From the NCBI GenBank assembly GCA_029204225.1, contig CM055102.1, positions 33,642,585-33,706,584 on the forward strand: 64,000 bases of DNA, written 5' to 3'. The position numbers were made by a program, and so were the translations under genes. Each line of letters starts with the position of its first letter. Position 1 is the stretch's first letter. Positions 12,244 to 24,650 of this stretch are shown piece by piece. Below the pieces are notes generated by a model. It was not told the DNA's origin, made no database searches, and saw only the letters and a list, made by a program, of their open reading frames with translations. The stretch comes from Diphasiastrum complanatum. Taxonomy: Eukaryota; Streptophyta; Lycopodiopsida; Lycopodiales; Lycopodiaceae.

Positions 12244-13189
12244 AGGCAGTCATATTCTCCCTCATAAAAGGTCATAGGTTCCTGTTTGCTTCAATTCGAG
12301 TTTTCACTCGGTTATTTTTTTCTTGAAAATTCTTTTCACAATCTAATTAATTTTTAGGTGAGTCATGAACATGGGAAGCTATCCCACGATCTCTGCTTTT
12401 ATTGCCTTCTTTATTATAGTGATGATACCCTTCAATTACAACTTAGAACTTCCATATTCCTATGTTTCAAACAACAAACTAATGCTTGAATTCTTTGCAA
12501 ATCTATTAGTTTCAATGCCCTTGTTCAATATTATGCCTTTTATTGTTTCATAGGCTGTGCCTTACTATACTTTATCCTGAAATCCCTTCCAAAAGGCCTT
12601 GCCTCCTCTCATTGCTGTCGATTTACCTTGTGGTCTCCATTGTTTGACCTTCTCGTACTTCGTTTGTTATCAGGGTATCAGATTTTCTTTGATCAAGATT
12701 CTGGTGCAATGAAGCTTTGGTTTTGAAGATGAAACTTGGACTAAACCTTAGGTTGAGAAGGTTAGAAACAACAGCATATGTGAGAAAGAAAGAAAGAGAG
12801 ACTTTTATAATGTCTTTTAACGCTAAAAGGCACATAAGGCCAAGTAAGTACACCTCGAGTATAATATATTCTAAAAAGGAGCATGTAAATGCCTCCAAAA
12901 ACAAAGCAACTACTGGATCAAAAGACTAAAGTAGAAAAACTAGTAAGATTCTTACTTTACTCTCATAAATGATATATTTGGAAGATGATAATATGGAGTA
13001 CAGTTTAAATAGAGTTGTACAACAACTATGTGGAGCTATGTAATAGATATCATATCGCAATGGATAGATGATGATGCAAGTATTGAAGAAGAAGCAGTGA
13101 GGAAACAATGTCTCAGCTTCAAGGTCTTCTCTAGAGCATCTCCTCGAGAAGGAGGCAATCTGTGTCTAGGGAATCTTGGTGTTTATATT
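12244..13189. other. No recognisable feature
   Basis: AT-rich sequence. Short open frames on both strands (for example 12623-12904 minus and 12717-12929 plus) overlap each other and show no family motif. Confidence 0.5.
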
Positions 13190-14604
13190 CTCTGACACAT
13201 ATCTCTACATAACATCGATCCTCTGCACAACAGCATCAGTCGCAGCTTTTGCTTTCGAGTCTGCAGCAGCTGGTATTGCTACATACTGATATTTGGGTCG
13301 CGGCTTCTGCACTTGAGAGTAGTCAAGATACTTGTGGCCAGGCTCCCTGCAATTCGAGCATATGGGTACATAACCAATCATCTTTCGAGGTTGAGGACAG
13401 TCAAGTGAAAAATGTCACGGCTCTCCACAGTTGTAACAGTTGCCCGACACTGGTTTAGTTGCAGTTTCAGACTTCGCTGGTCCAACAATTTCAGGGGATT
13501 ATGTCTTCTTGGTGCGAACTTTGGTCTGTCCTGCTGGGCTAATGCTGTAGTACTTTTAACATAGTTAGTAGTCGCATCATTTTGAAAAATAAAAAGTACC
13601 TCCTGGGCAGGATCTTCAATGTATTTGACATTCATAGTGGTGCAGTCTTCCTTAGTGTGTCCTGAAGATCCACATTTTGTACACCACATTTCTGAGTTGG
13701 AAGAAGACGCTTTTGGTCTTTTGTCTGCAACTTCAGGGATTTGCACTTTCAAATCATTAAACTTTTTATTAAGGTCAGCCATATTACTCTTCCAAAGCTT
13801 TTCAACTTTAGAAGTTGACGACTTATCCTCGACAGCTTTCATGTCATCCTTTCGTATGGTTCGTCGTTTATTCTTTCTCTCTCTTTTATCAGATTCTGAT
13901 TATGATGAATCGCTGCTTTCAAACTCTAAGCTTGAAAAACTGGTACTTGAGTCAAAATCTGAATCATCATCGCTATCATTGAATTAGGAATTTTAGCACT
14001 AGCTATTACTGTTGCTAAGGAGGTCATGTCTCCTTGTCTGCAATATCGATCAATCTTTGGTGGTAAACCAGCCAAAAACCATTCGATCTGCATATCAACG
14101 GGACATACACCGGTTAGTTTTCCTATAAGACTTTTAACCTTTCGTGTATATTTTCAAAGGGATTCTTTACTTTTCTTCTGGACATTGTCCAGATGTCTGA
14201 GAATTCTAGATTTGTAACCAATTTCTCTAAACTGGTTCAGAAACGCATCTTTCAGTAGTAACCAGGTTTCTACGCGACCTAGTTCAACTTGACTGTACCA
14301 TATGTCTGTCTGCTTTCTTAGCAGACCAAGGAAGATTCGCAGTTTATCTACATCAGTTCCTTCGTTATTCGCAATTGACTCAAATTGCGAGACATAGCTA
14401 TCTGCATCATCCGAAATAGTCCCTTTAAAATAATCGTATTTAATTTTTGAGATATAAGCGAAACGTGAAGTAGGACTCTCCATACCAAAGCTAATTAGGA
14501 GTTCAAGTAACTGAGCAGTGATTTCATCTAGATTTCTTCGACTAGTACTCTCACTTTGTCTTCGTAAAAATTCCTCTCTAAGCTTAGGGTATCGTTCTAA
14601 TCTG
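13190..14604 (-). pseudogene. Ty3/gypsy gag remnant with zinc knuckles
   Basis: From about 14602 downwards the minus strand encodes a Retrotrans_gag-type capsid region (YDYFKGTISDDADSYVSQFE, LLKDAFLNQF), with one stop near 14155 and continued similarity to about 13980. Three zinc knuckles follow: CTKCGSSGHTKEDC is intact at about 13690-13650; CYNCGEP-stop-HFSLDC has a stop for tryptophan or similar at about 13420; the third (CSNCREPGHKYLDY) has lost its last cysteine. No protease or RT follows on this strand. It abuts copia D near 14604, so one broke the other. Confidence 0.8.
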
Positions 14605-15711
14605 GTTTGTACTCGGCCTCACATGAAGAGAGAGATATAGTATCTTGCTTTTTGGAAAGCCAAGATATTAGATTGCCTCCAAGAAAGATAGTGTATGCAC
14701 TAATAGACTTTCGATCCATCTTGTACTTGCAAAGTCCGAATCCGAGTAGCCAACAATGGATAGATTTTCACTTTTATAAAGTAGACCATAATCACAAGAT
14801 GAAGATACATATCTTAGAATCCTCTTGGCCATCTTCCAATGATGGATCTTAGGATCTTGCATAAATTGACTCAATTTGTGCACACAAAAACTTAGATCGG
14901 GCCTAGTATTGGTAAGCCAAATCAAGGAGCCTACAAGGCTCCTAAAAAGTGTGATGTCCTCAAAGGATCTTTCATCACCTTTATTAGGATCTTTTACAAT
15001 TTGCTCCATTGGAGTATCTATGCTCTTAGAATTTTCCATATGGAATTTTTTCAACATAGAGTGAGCATATCTAGATTGGCATATAAAGACATGATTTTCA
15101 TAAAAATCAATTTCTAGGCCTAGGATGTAATGTATCTCTCCTAGATCTTGCATTTTAATCTCACATCTAAGTGCTAGCTTGGTTTCATCAACTAGCTTGA
15201 TACAACTTCCACAAAGAATAATGTCATCAACATAAATTAGAAGAATGACAATATTGCTATCAACAAACTTTAGATACATGGAAGGATCATAGTCACTAAG
15301 AGTAAATCCTAGTGAGATAAGGAAAGAGTTAAGTCTTGAATACCATGATCTTGGTGCTTGCTTGAGTCCATAAAGACTTTTGAAGAGCAAGCACACTTTG
15401 GACTCATCCTTGATGAATCCTTGAGGTTGTTCCATATAGATCTCCTCCTCAGGATAACCATTTAGAAAAGCATTGGATACATCTAATTGGAACACCTTCC
15501 ACTTAAAGAAACAAGCAAGAGAAATAAGAATTCTTATTGTCACCATCTTTGCAACGGGTGCAAAGGTCTCCTCATAATCAAGGCCATGGATTTGAGCAAA
15601 TCCTTTGGCACATAATCTTGCTTTATACTTGTTGATGGTGCCATCATGATTGAACTTGATCCGAAATACCCACTTGCAACCAATCACATGCTTGTTGGAT
15701 GGAGAATCCAT
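14605..15711 (-). pseudogene. Copia D reverse transcriptase-RNase H, largely open
   Basis: This is the longest intact retroelement frame outside copia G: 347 codons from 15711 to 14668 without a stop. It covers KWVFRIKFNHDG, FAPVAKM, FQLDVSNAFLNG, LLFKSLYGLKQAPRSW, the catalytic IYVDDIIL, GLEIDF, and the RNase H start TRPDLSFCVHKLSQF and YSDSDFA. A frameshift near 14690 leads to [20 protein letters not shown], which ends at about 14606 where gypsy gag begins. The N-terminal parts (gag to integrase) are missing beyond 15711. Sequence is very close to copia G, so same family. Confidence 0.9.
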
Positions 15712-16199
15712 CAGAAACTAGACAAACTGAAATTGGATGTTCCTCACACATGTTTGAGCACCTGATTCCGTACAGTACCAGGTCAGACCCAATCAATGTC
15801 CTTTTGATCTCTTTTGATCCAAAATTGAACAAGATAGCTAGGAAAATGGACCTTACAATAAAAAGTATATTTAACTAAGAGTTAGAATTACTCTAGTTTA
15901 ACATGTCTTTTCACATCTAGTCGTTTTGCGTGGACGACCTAGTAAAGGCTATTCAAGGCAATGTCTTTCCTTTTAAAGGTCTTGCCCTTAATTACAAGGC
16001 AAATACTTAGGAGATATATTCTCAAAAAATGACTTAGGCCTCTTCATAGTTTATACTTATCCAGCTTATATCTTTCTTTTCGAGTATATCATGTCATATT
16101 GAGGTTGATATTCAATATTTAACAATTTCATGGCATCACATATTCCCTTCCTCAAATGTGAAACATCCTCGTGGAAGTTAAGAAAATAGTTTAAACACC
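15712..16199. other. No recognisable feature
   Basis: I see neither coding similarity nor a repeat between copia D and the candidate LTR of copia E. Confidence 0.5.
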
Positions 16200-16433
16200 C
16201 GACCGGATCAATCACCACAGCACAACATCAAGTGCAACAAGACAAGACAACAGAATAGCTCAGCTCAAATTGTATATTCACTAATCAGTAAGTACAAAGA
16301 TAAAGTTGCTTAAAAGCTCTCAAAGGGCTCGTAAAAGAAAGACAGCCCACTAATTCTGGAACTAAGCACACATGGTGCCGTCGAAATAAGAAAGCATTGT
16401 ATAAGTCGATCATTGCTATTTTAACTCTCTCCC
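16200..16433 (-). repeat. Candidate 3' LTR of copia E
   Basis: On the minus strand a purine-rich TTGAGGGAGAGAG (about 16446-16434) follows the RNase H end of copia E, in the place of a polypurine tract. The next sequence would be the 3' LTR. It starts TTAAAATAG rather than TG, no second copy is visible, and the outer end is arbitrary, so this is tentative. Confidence 0.3.
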
Positions 16434-16504
16434 TCAATGATCAACTTCTTTATCTATTTTAGAGTTTACTCTATTCATGGAACATACCTCCATGATAGTA
16501 CTAC

Positions 16505-18003
16505 AAGTAAAGGATTTCTACATAACCAGATCTAAGCCAAGTTTGGCTCTAAAAATCTCAAACTTTTTTTTGCTTAAAGCTTTCGTAAATATAACAGCAA
16601 CTTGTAACAATGTAGAACAATGTACAATACTTATATCTTTAGATTGTAGCTTCTCATGCACAAAGTGATATTTTACCTCAATATGTTTTGTCCTTGCGTG
16701 AAAGACAAGATTCTTAGCCAATTGTATTCCACTTTGACTATCACAGAAAATAACAGTATGGTTTACCTGCTTCATGCCAATCTCACATAACAACTTACGT
16801 AGCCAAACAACTTCCTGGGTAGCAGAACTTAATGCTTTATATTCGACTTCTGTAGAAGAAAGAGAAATAGTGTCTTGCTTCTTGCTAGACCATGAAAAAC
16901 AACCACTACCAAAATTAAAGGCATAACCTGTTGTTGACTTTCTATCATATATATTTCCTGCCCAATCAGCGTCAACATAACCCTACAACTTAGGTAAAAC
17001 ACTTTGTCTTTTGTAAATTAGGCCAAGATTAGGTATACCCTTCACATACCTCAGAATCCTTTTCGCAGCTTTCCAATGGTCCATAATGGGTGATGACATG
17101 AACTGACTAATCAAACTTACAGCATAGCAGATATCAAGACGTGTAGTTGTAAGATATATCAAACCCCCAACTAGTTGACGAAATAGAGTAGCATCAACAT
17201 ATGCACTATTATCAATACGAGATAATTTTTTACCAGCTTCGCAAGGGGTGATGGAAGATTTGCACTCTATCATGTGAAATCTCTCCAATACCTCGCCCAC
17301 ATACTTGGTTTGACATAACATGATATCACTGCCAGTTTGCCATACTTCGATACCCAAGAAGTAGTGCATAAGATTTAAATCTATCATCTCAAAATGCTTG
17401 CATAAGTTGGCTTTGATAGAACGAGTGAGGTTCTCATCATTGTCCGTGATAATGATATCATCAACATAAAGTACAATCAAGGCAATGCTATCATCATTTA
17501 TAAGAACATAAAGATTTGGATCTGAATTTGTTCTTACAAACCCATGAGAAAGAAATTAATGGTCAATGCGTCCATACCATGCGCGTGGCGCTTGCTTAAG
17601 GCCATAAAGTGCTTTGTGTAGTTTACATATCTTCTGTTCTTGCCCTTTTGCCATGAAGCCCTGCAGTTGGACCATGTAAACTTCTTCCTCTAAGTCACCA
17701 TTCAAAAATGCGGACTTCACATCCATTTGATGGATCTTCCACCCAAAATGAGATGCTAGGGCAATGATAAGGCGTAGCGTAGTCCACTTAGCCACTGGAG
17801 CAAATGTCTCTTCATAGTCAATTCCTTTGCTTTGCTTATAACCCTTCACTACTAGGTGTGCCTTATGCTTTGCTATCATGCCATCGGCATGAAACTTTGT
17901 TCTAAACACCCATTTATTGTCAATGGATTTCTTTCCAAGTGGTAGATCAACCAACTCCCATGTATCATGCCTATGGATGGATTCCATCTCCTCTTCCATT
18001 GCA
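16505..18003 (-). pseudogene. Copia E reverse transcriptase-RNase H remnant
   Basis: One frame runs from about 18003 to 16518 with only two internal stops (near 17557 and 16983) and no frameshift. It contains NKWVFRTKFHADG, YEETFAPVAKW, IHQMDVKSAFLNGDL, KLHKALYGLKQAPRAWY, intact LYVDDIII (about 17475), RLDICYAVSLISQFM, then [55 protein letters not shown] and VIFTKALSK. It belongs to a copia lineage distinct from copia D/G, closer to the LASS/LSSTE type. Upstream domains are missing; at about 18004 it meets gypsy F protease head to head. Confidence 0.9.
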
Positions 18004-18005
18004 TC

Positions 18006-19395
18006 TTAGACTTACCAGAAGATGCCAATACTTATAAACTCCTTCTTGGTACACCCTGGGTCCAGATGGTAGGTGTTGTCCAAGATTGGAAGCATAGCAA
18101 AATTATCTTTGGCAATCATGACAAATGAGTCATTGTTGACTCAACTGGCCATGTCAAGCCTGCTAAAGTCTATGATGATTGGTCATCAACAACATATGAT
18201 GAATCAAATAGTGTCCTGATCCAACCCAAAGGCCAGTATACAAAATCCACATACATAATCAATTGGGGACAAGCACTAGCCATTGTGGACTGTGCTGATT
18301 CTAATCGATGTCGTATCGAAACCGCTACAGAAGCTATGGATATTCTCCCATCTTCTACATACATTGATACACCCATCATCCCACTTATGATGATTGACCC
18401 GATTCCTATAGCGTGGTGCCTAGGAGAACCTAGCGTCTCTACCGCCCATGTTTTCGAAGAAGGTATTCTTTCCATGGATGATGTAGAAATGACAGATGAA
18501 CATGTACTCCTATATCTAGATGCCCAACGTTATCCGCCAAAAGCAATTCCTCAGGAGATCAAGTCACCAGGGCCGTTGCTCATGTCCAACTAACATCCAA
18601 AGTACCCAAAACACAAGCGTATAGGCCCCAACCCAAAGTATACACATGGGACGTGTATCCAGACGAAGTCTGGCATACAATTGATGACGATATGATAAGT
18701 GAGGCAACAACACTGCCCACTCAAAACCCTCAAAAACCTCGATTACAAAAAAATAAAACTATTGATACAAAATTAACCGACCATCAAAAACAAATGCGTG
18801 AGAAGCTTAAACAGCCAATTAAGCCCTTGTCTAAAGAGACAGAAACCAAACCATCAGACCAAGCTTCCATGTCCGGTAGTGACTCAACAAAGATGATTCC
18901 CAAAGTTCCAAAATTTTTTGTGGAACCACCTTTCGATCTTCCACAAAAATTTAAAGATTTCACATTGGATGACGTTGTTATCCAGTTACCGCAGCCACAC
19001 CGGGAACCTACACCAAGTTCCAACTCCTTTGAAGGCCCGGCTAAGACAATTCCATTAAACCTTAAAGATCATGACAAGGAGATAGATTGAATTATCCATG
19101 TTGGTGCACACCTATCGTTAGCACAACTTTTTGATCTGGAAACTTTGCTTCGCAAATACAGGGATGTATTTGCATGGAACTATACAGAAATGAAAGGAAT
19201 TCTGTCTGAAGTAGTGGTCCATAAGATTCCTTTAGAATTCAACGCTAAGCCTGTTAGGGCTAAATCTTATAGAAGTAACCATGTCTATTGCAAAAGAATC
19301 GATGAAGATATTAAGAAATTGTTGGATGCTGGCTTTATTTATGAAGTCCAACAACGTACTAATCGGGTATCACCCATTGTGGTTGTCCCCAAGCA
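18006..19395 (+). pseudogene. Gypsy F protease and start of reverse transcriptase
   Basis: The protease tail YKLLLGTPWVQ lies at about 18034-18070, followed by a linker open from 18170 to 18591 and, after a stop, from 18653 to 19088. The start of the reverse transcriptase is clear: LRKYRDVFAWNYTEMKGI (19150-19203), VVHKIPLEF, AKPVRAKSYR, IDEDIKKLLDAGFIYEV and SPIVVVPKH (to 19395). The frame is cut by the MITE at 19396-19768 and resumes with NENDKLRICVDLK. Product in the family: part of the polyprotein that makes cDNA. Confidence 0.85.
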
Positions 19396-19398
19396 TTA

Positions 19399-19765
19399 GA
19401 GGAGTTCTAAATCCCAAAAAGACCCTTTGTAAAGATTCTTTTTATATTTTTTCTGAAATTTTTCTTACACATGGACAAATCAAAACACTCAAATTTGAAA
19501 TCTACGTAACGTAACTTTTTGAGTCCACATTTTGATTCCATACTAAAAATGGCATAACTTTTTAGTGGTAAGCCCAAATTCAGCAAAATTTGGTGCATTA
19601 GAAAGTGCTCAACAAGGGCTTTCCAATGATATGTTAGATGCAAACTTCTGAGCTACAATTAAAACGTTATGGCAAGCCAAATACAATAGTGCTATAATAT
19701 TTCAGTAATAAAAAAGACATCTTGCACAAATTCTTAAAGAGTGTTTTTGGAACTCAAAACTCCTC
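19399..19765. mobile_element. Tourist-like (PIF/Harbinger type) MITE, 367 bp
   Basis: The insertion begins GAGGAGTTCTAAATCCC and ends with the imperfect complement (minus strand GAGGAGTTTTGAGTTCC), giving terminal inverted repeats of about 28 bp with a handful of mismatches. It is flanked by TTA (19396-19398) and TAA (19766-19768), matching the 3-bp TWA target preference of PIF/Harbinger. Removing it restores the gypsy RT frame across the site. The interior has no open frame of note. The class assignment rests on target site and structure only. Confidence 0.75.
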
Positions 19766-20870
19766 TAATGAAAACGACAAACTTCGTATCTGTGTCGATC
19801 TCAAGAACCTTAATGAGGTTATGAAGAAAGAACATTTTTCCTTGTCTTTAGCGACCCAAATCTTAGAGGAAATGGCAGGAGCTGAAGCTTTCAGCTTCTT
19901 GGATGGATTCAGCAGTTATTTCCTTGTTCAAATAGCTTTTGAAGATAAACATAAAACGGCCTTTGCCATAGAGAATGGGGTTTATGCTTATAATGTCATG
20001 CCTTTTGGCTTATGCAATGCCCTTTCAACATTTCAGAGGGTCATGCAAGTGGCCTTCCAAGATCTGTTACATTGGATTGTAGAGATTTATCTTGACGATC
20101 TGGGTGTACACTCCTCAGCGGCTACACACCTTGACACACTGGAGAAAATCTTCATAAGCTGTCGTAGATTTGGAATCTCACTAAATCTTGATAAATGTTA
20201 GATCTGGGTCACCCATGGGGTGGTCCTCGGACATATAATTTCAAAGGATGATATTTCTACCGATCCTTCAAAAATCAAGGTAATAGTTGAAATGCCCTTA
20301 CCTGCAACAGTGAAGGAAGTTTATGTCTTCCTCGGTCACACAAATTTTTATCGCATCTTCATAATTGATTATGTCGGTAAGGCATGCCTCATTTATCTAG
20401 TTGTGGTAGATCCTCACTGGACCGAAGAACGAATTAAAATCTTTGAGGAGTTGAAAACAGCCCTTACCACGGCACCCATACTCCGCTCGCCAGACTACAC
20501 GAAGGAGTTCCATGTGCATACTGACGCAAGTAAGTATGCCATTGGAGGTCTTCTTGCACAACCCGACGAGTATGGCAAGGATTTTCCAATACGTTTCTTG
20601 CTGAAGTAAACTATACAACCACTGAACGAGAAGCATTAGTGATGGTCTATGATGTACAACAACTAAGACATTATTTACTAGGCCAGACCTTTGCATTCTA
20701 CACCAACCATCAAGCCCTATTATATATTGTTAATAAATCCTGTAAAACGAGACGTATAGCTTGATGGCTATTGATACTAGAGGAATTTAATTTCCTCGTA
20801 ATCGTTCGAAAATGGACCCAACATTCCATGGCTACCTAATGCTAAAAAAGGAACTGCACCAATCAATGAT
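19766..20870 (+). pseudogene. Gypsy F reverse transcriptase-RNase H
   Basis: After the MITE, KLRICVDLKNLNEVMKKEHF (19780-19840) leads into FLDGFSSYF, FAIENGVYAYNVMPFGLCNA and the catalytic IYLDDLGVHS (about 20088-20117), with the two aspartates kept. One stop (20200) precedes the thumb region GHIISKDDIS. RNase H starts at FHVHTDASKYAIGGLLAQ (about 20510-20560); a frameshift near 20600 leads to VNYTTTEREALVMVYDVQQL and TNHQALLYIV (to about 20735). Apart from a few lesions the domain is readable throughout. Confidence 0.88.
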
Positions 20871-21781
20871 GATCTCCTTGATGCATGTCTTTTTCAGATT
20901 GATGCTACACCCTTATGGACTGAGGAGATCACTCAGTTCCTAACAACAGACAAACTCAAAGAAGGCCCGAGTACGGTGGCAATTTTTTTTTTTTTTGCTT
21001 AAAGCAGCGCCCTTTCAATTAATAGTCGGACAACTTTACAAACGGGACCTTGACAATATTATCCGACGATGCACTTATGAATATGAGATACAACCTATCA
21101 TATCCTAGGTCCATGAGGGCATTGGCGGTGGCCACTTGTCTGCTGAAGCCACAACTAAGATTATCCTTCGAGCAAGATTGTGGTGGCCATCTTTGTTTAA
21201 AGACACATTTGCTGTCATTAAAACGTGTGATGTCTATCAACGAGCCAAGAAAAATACCAAAGCAAACTTCACACCACTGACTCTCATTATAGAAGGCGAA
21301 GCCTTCCATAAGTAGAGAATTGACTTTGTTGGACCAATCAATCCAGCAGCAAAACATAGCCAAGCCCGTTACATCCTCATAGCCACAAACTACGCCACTA
21401 AGTGGGTTGAAGCTCAGGCAACAAAGGATGCCAACGCAAAAACTATCGTGTCTTTTTTTTACGAAAATATTATTACATGTTTTGATAGTCCTATAGAGCT
21501 AGTTAGTGATCGCGGCACGCATTTTTTAAATGCTATCATTGATAATTTACTACGCCAGTACCTTGTTGTTCACCGAAAGAGTACACCACACCGTACTATC
21601 CTAGGTGTAATGGCCAGGCCAAATCAACTAACAAGACGATATGTAAAATTTTGACAAAGATAGTTGAAATCAGTCGCTCTGATTGGGAAACAAAACTTTT
21701 TTCAACTATCTGGGCTTACGCACGACAACGAAGAAAGCCATTGGGTGGGTTACCCCTTTCCACTTAGTGTATGGTCAAGAA
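20871..21781 (+). pseudogene. Gypsy F integrase, N-terminal and core part
   Basis: The HHCC zinc module is visible around 21060-21250 (HEGIGGGHLSAEAT and CDVYQRAKK). The core shows RIDFVGPIN (about 21310-21340, preceded by a stop), TKWVEAQATKDA, SDRGTHF (about 21505-21525) and, after frameshifts, NGQAKSTNKTICKIL and VTPFHLVYGQE. A T-rich run near 20985 replaces some coding sequence. Copia G is inserted after 21781 within the codons for Gly-Gln-Glu; the remainder continues at 28051. Confidence 0.85.
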
Positions 21782-22577
21782 TGACAAAATTTCTAGAATT
21801 CACACGTGTGGAAAATGTCCACAAGTATGATTGATCTTGATTAAGCTTTGTGATTAGCACAGTAACCTGATTCTAGATTGTTTAGAAAGATCTAGTTCAG
21901 AAGAAATGGCTTAACCACAATCTAGCATGCTAAGCATCAGAATATGATAGCAATGAATCAAAGAATGAACAAAAGTACAAGATTTCAGTGTAATAGCATT
22001 AGCTTCAACATGAGTTAAAAAGAGAAAGCTAGAGAGATAACAAACAAAATAGTTTAGATCCAAAATGGCATGAGGTAGCTACAAAACTTTGGTTCTTCAT
22101 CATTGATTGTGAGGAGAGCTACACATATTTATGAAGTTTGAGGTAGCTAGAGGTAGAACCACATCGATCCATTCCAAAATGACATTTTAAGTGACATCTA
22201 GAGTCTATGTGACATTTGTCACTTGCCATGCATTAAATTCTACCAACTTTTTACAAGCATACTAGTTCTAACTAACAAAGTACAAATCATCATGCATGTG
22301 TCCATTACACTTTGTGCATGCCTTGCATGTCACTATGGATCACTTACAATTAATGCATGTAAATTGCCACGAGTTCATACAAGCATGAATTTGCCAATTT
22401 ATATGTCTACAAACTATATGCAAGCTGTATTATTCAATCTAGACATTACATAACCATGTAGCTCGAGTTCTATGTAGGCCAAACTTGGCATTTTGCATTT
22501 ATGAGCTACATACTTGCATGGTACAACATGTGTAGCAAGCCAAGAAATCAATATAATTTGTTTTTCCAATTTTAACA
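21782..22577 (-). repeat. 3' LTR of copia G
   Basis: The LTR runs TGACAAAATTT to TTTTAACA on the plus strand, i.e. TGTTAAAA to TTTTGTCA in element sense. It is 796 bp against 768 bp for the partner, the difference being mainly an extra stretch near 21915-21945 (CACAATCTAGCATGC). Confidence 0.95.
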
Positions 22578-22586
22578 CTCCTCCTA
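22578..22586 (-). promoter_or_regulatory. Polypurine tract of copia G
   Basis: The minus strand reads TAGGAGGAG immediately before the TGTTAAAA that opens the 3' LTR. Confidence 0.85.
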
Positions 22587-24650
22587 AAAATAATCTATAT
22601 TGATTTGAACATGGATCTTGGTATAACTCCAAGATTGGCTTCATGCTTGATGAAGGAACTTTTGCTCAAAGGTTCGGTGAGCATATCAGCAATGCAAGAT
22701 GATGTGTCGACGTGCTCCAATTTGATTTCACCTCCAATGAGCTTCTCTCTCACGAAGTGATGTGCAACTTCGATATGCTTGCTCCTTGCATGGAATATTG
22801 GGTTGTTGGCAAGGGCTTGGGCTGAAATATATTATCTTTAGTTCCACTAGTAACCTCTTGATCCAAAGCACTTCCTTTGTTGTTGTAGTGAGTGCTTTGT
22901 ACTCAGCTTCACATAATGAGAGTGATACAGTATCTTGCTTTTTTGAAAGCCAAGATATCAAGTTGCCTCCAAGATATATGACATAAGCACTTGTAGATTT
23001 TTAATCTGCTCTATCACTTGCAGAATCCGAGTCAGAATAACCAATAATAGAAAGATCTTCACTTTTATACAATAAACCAAAATCAAAAGCTGAAGATATC
23101 TATCTAAGCACTCTCTTGGCCATTTTCCAATGATAGCTAGTAGGATTTTGCATAGCCTGGCTCAATTTATGAACACTAAAGCTTATGTCAGGTCTAGTTA
23201 TTGTGAGCCAAATTAAGGAGCCTATAAGACTTCTAAAAAGTGTGATGTCCACGAAGGATCTTTCATCACCTTTGTTAGAATCCTTTACATTTTTCTCCAT
23301 AGGTGTTTCTATACTCTTACAATTCCATATATTTAACTTCTTTAACATTGAAAAAGCATACTTGGATTGACATACATAAGCTTTATCTTTAAGAAAGTCA
23401 ATCTCTAATCCTAGAATATAGTGAATTTTTCCAAGATCTTGCATCTTGAACTCTTTTCCAAGTGCAATCTTGGTTTCCTCAACTAACTTGATACTACTTC
23501 CTGTCAGAATGATATCATCAACATAAATAAGAAGAATGACAATATCTTTATCAAAAAACCTGACATATAAGGAAGGATAATAGTTACTAAGATTAAATCC
23601 TAGTGACTCAAGAAAGGTGTTAAGTCGAGAATACCATGACCTTGGAGCTTGCTTCAATCCATATAAACTTTTGAAGAGCAAGCAAAATTTCTTTATCATG
23701 GATGAACCCAATAGGCTGATCCATATAAATCTCTTCTTCTAGGTACCCATTTAGAAATGCATTAGAGACATATAGTTGAAGAACTTGCCAATTGAAAAAA
23801 CAAGCAAGAGAAATTATGATACTAATTGATACCATCTTTGCAACTGGGGAAAAGGTCTCCTCATAATCAAGTCCATAAACTTGAGCAAAACCTTTAGCAC
23901 AAAGCCTAACCTTGTACTTGTTGATTGTGCCATCTTGATTATACTTGACTCAAAAAATCCACTTGCAACCAATGATGTGCTTGTTGGATGGAAGATCCAC
24001 AAGCTCCCATGTCTTATTGGCCATCAAAGCTTCATATTCCTCCTTCATGGCAAGGTACCATTCCTTCGAGTTGAGTGCATCATATACATCCTTCGGCTCC
24101 TCATGAGAAATGAAATAAGCATAATTAGTGGAGTTGATTTCCACTTGCTTGCCTCTATCTTGATAGGTAAGCCTTCTAGGCTCGGATCTTTCTCTTTGAG
24201 ATCTCCTTGGTGAAAAGATTTGAGGTGACTCCTCCTCAATTCTCAGCCCCATCTCTCCATGATAATCTTCAAGGGTGACGATTGGAATATCTTTGTGAGA
24301 ATCTTTGAACTCGGCCTTCTCAAGAATGTATTTTTGATCTTCATGGAATATCACATCTCTACTCTCAATTGTAGTTGAGGTAGAGGGAACATAGATCCTG
24401 TCAGCTTTCTTGTTGGATGCATATCCAACCATGATCCCTTTAACAAAATTAGGATCATCTTTTTTCCTTGTTTCCAAGGGCATATTAACAAAGCAAGTAC
24501 AACCAGAAACTCTAAGGTGATCTACCTTAGGTTTTTTCTGAAACAGGACTTCAAAAGGTGTTTTTCCAACAAGAGCATTGTGAGGTAATCTATTGCACAA
24601 ATAGTTTGCACAATTTATAGCTTCACTCCAATATTCAATAGGCAAAGAAG
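22587..24650 (-). pseudogene. Copia G integrase C-terminus, reverse transcriptase and RNase H
   Basis: From 24645 downwards the frame reads IEYWSEAINCANYLCNRL, the integrase tail GYASNKKADRIYV, a linker, and the RT start ELVDLPSNKHIIGCKWIF, then a stop near 23950. NGYLEEEIYMDQP is followed by a frameshift near 23700, SLYGLKQAPRSWYSRLN, the intact IYVDDIILTG (about 23528) and RPDISFSVHKLSQ. RNase H has [20 protein letters not shown], then a small deletion and frameshift near 22815 that removes the DNQSA region; ARSKHIEVAHHFVREK and ADMLTEPLSK follow to the stop next to the polypurine tract. Confidence 0.9.
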
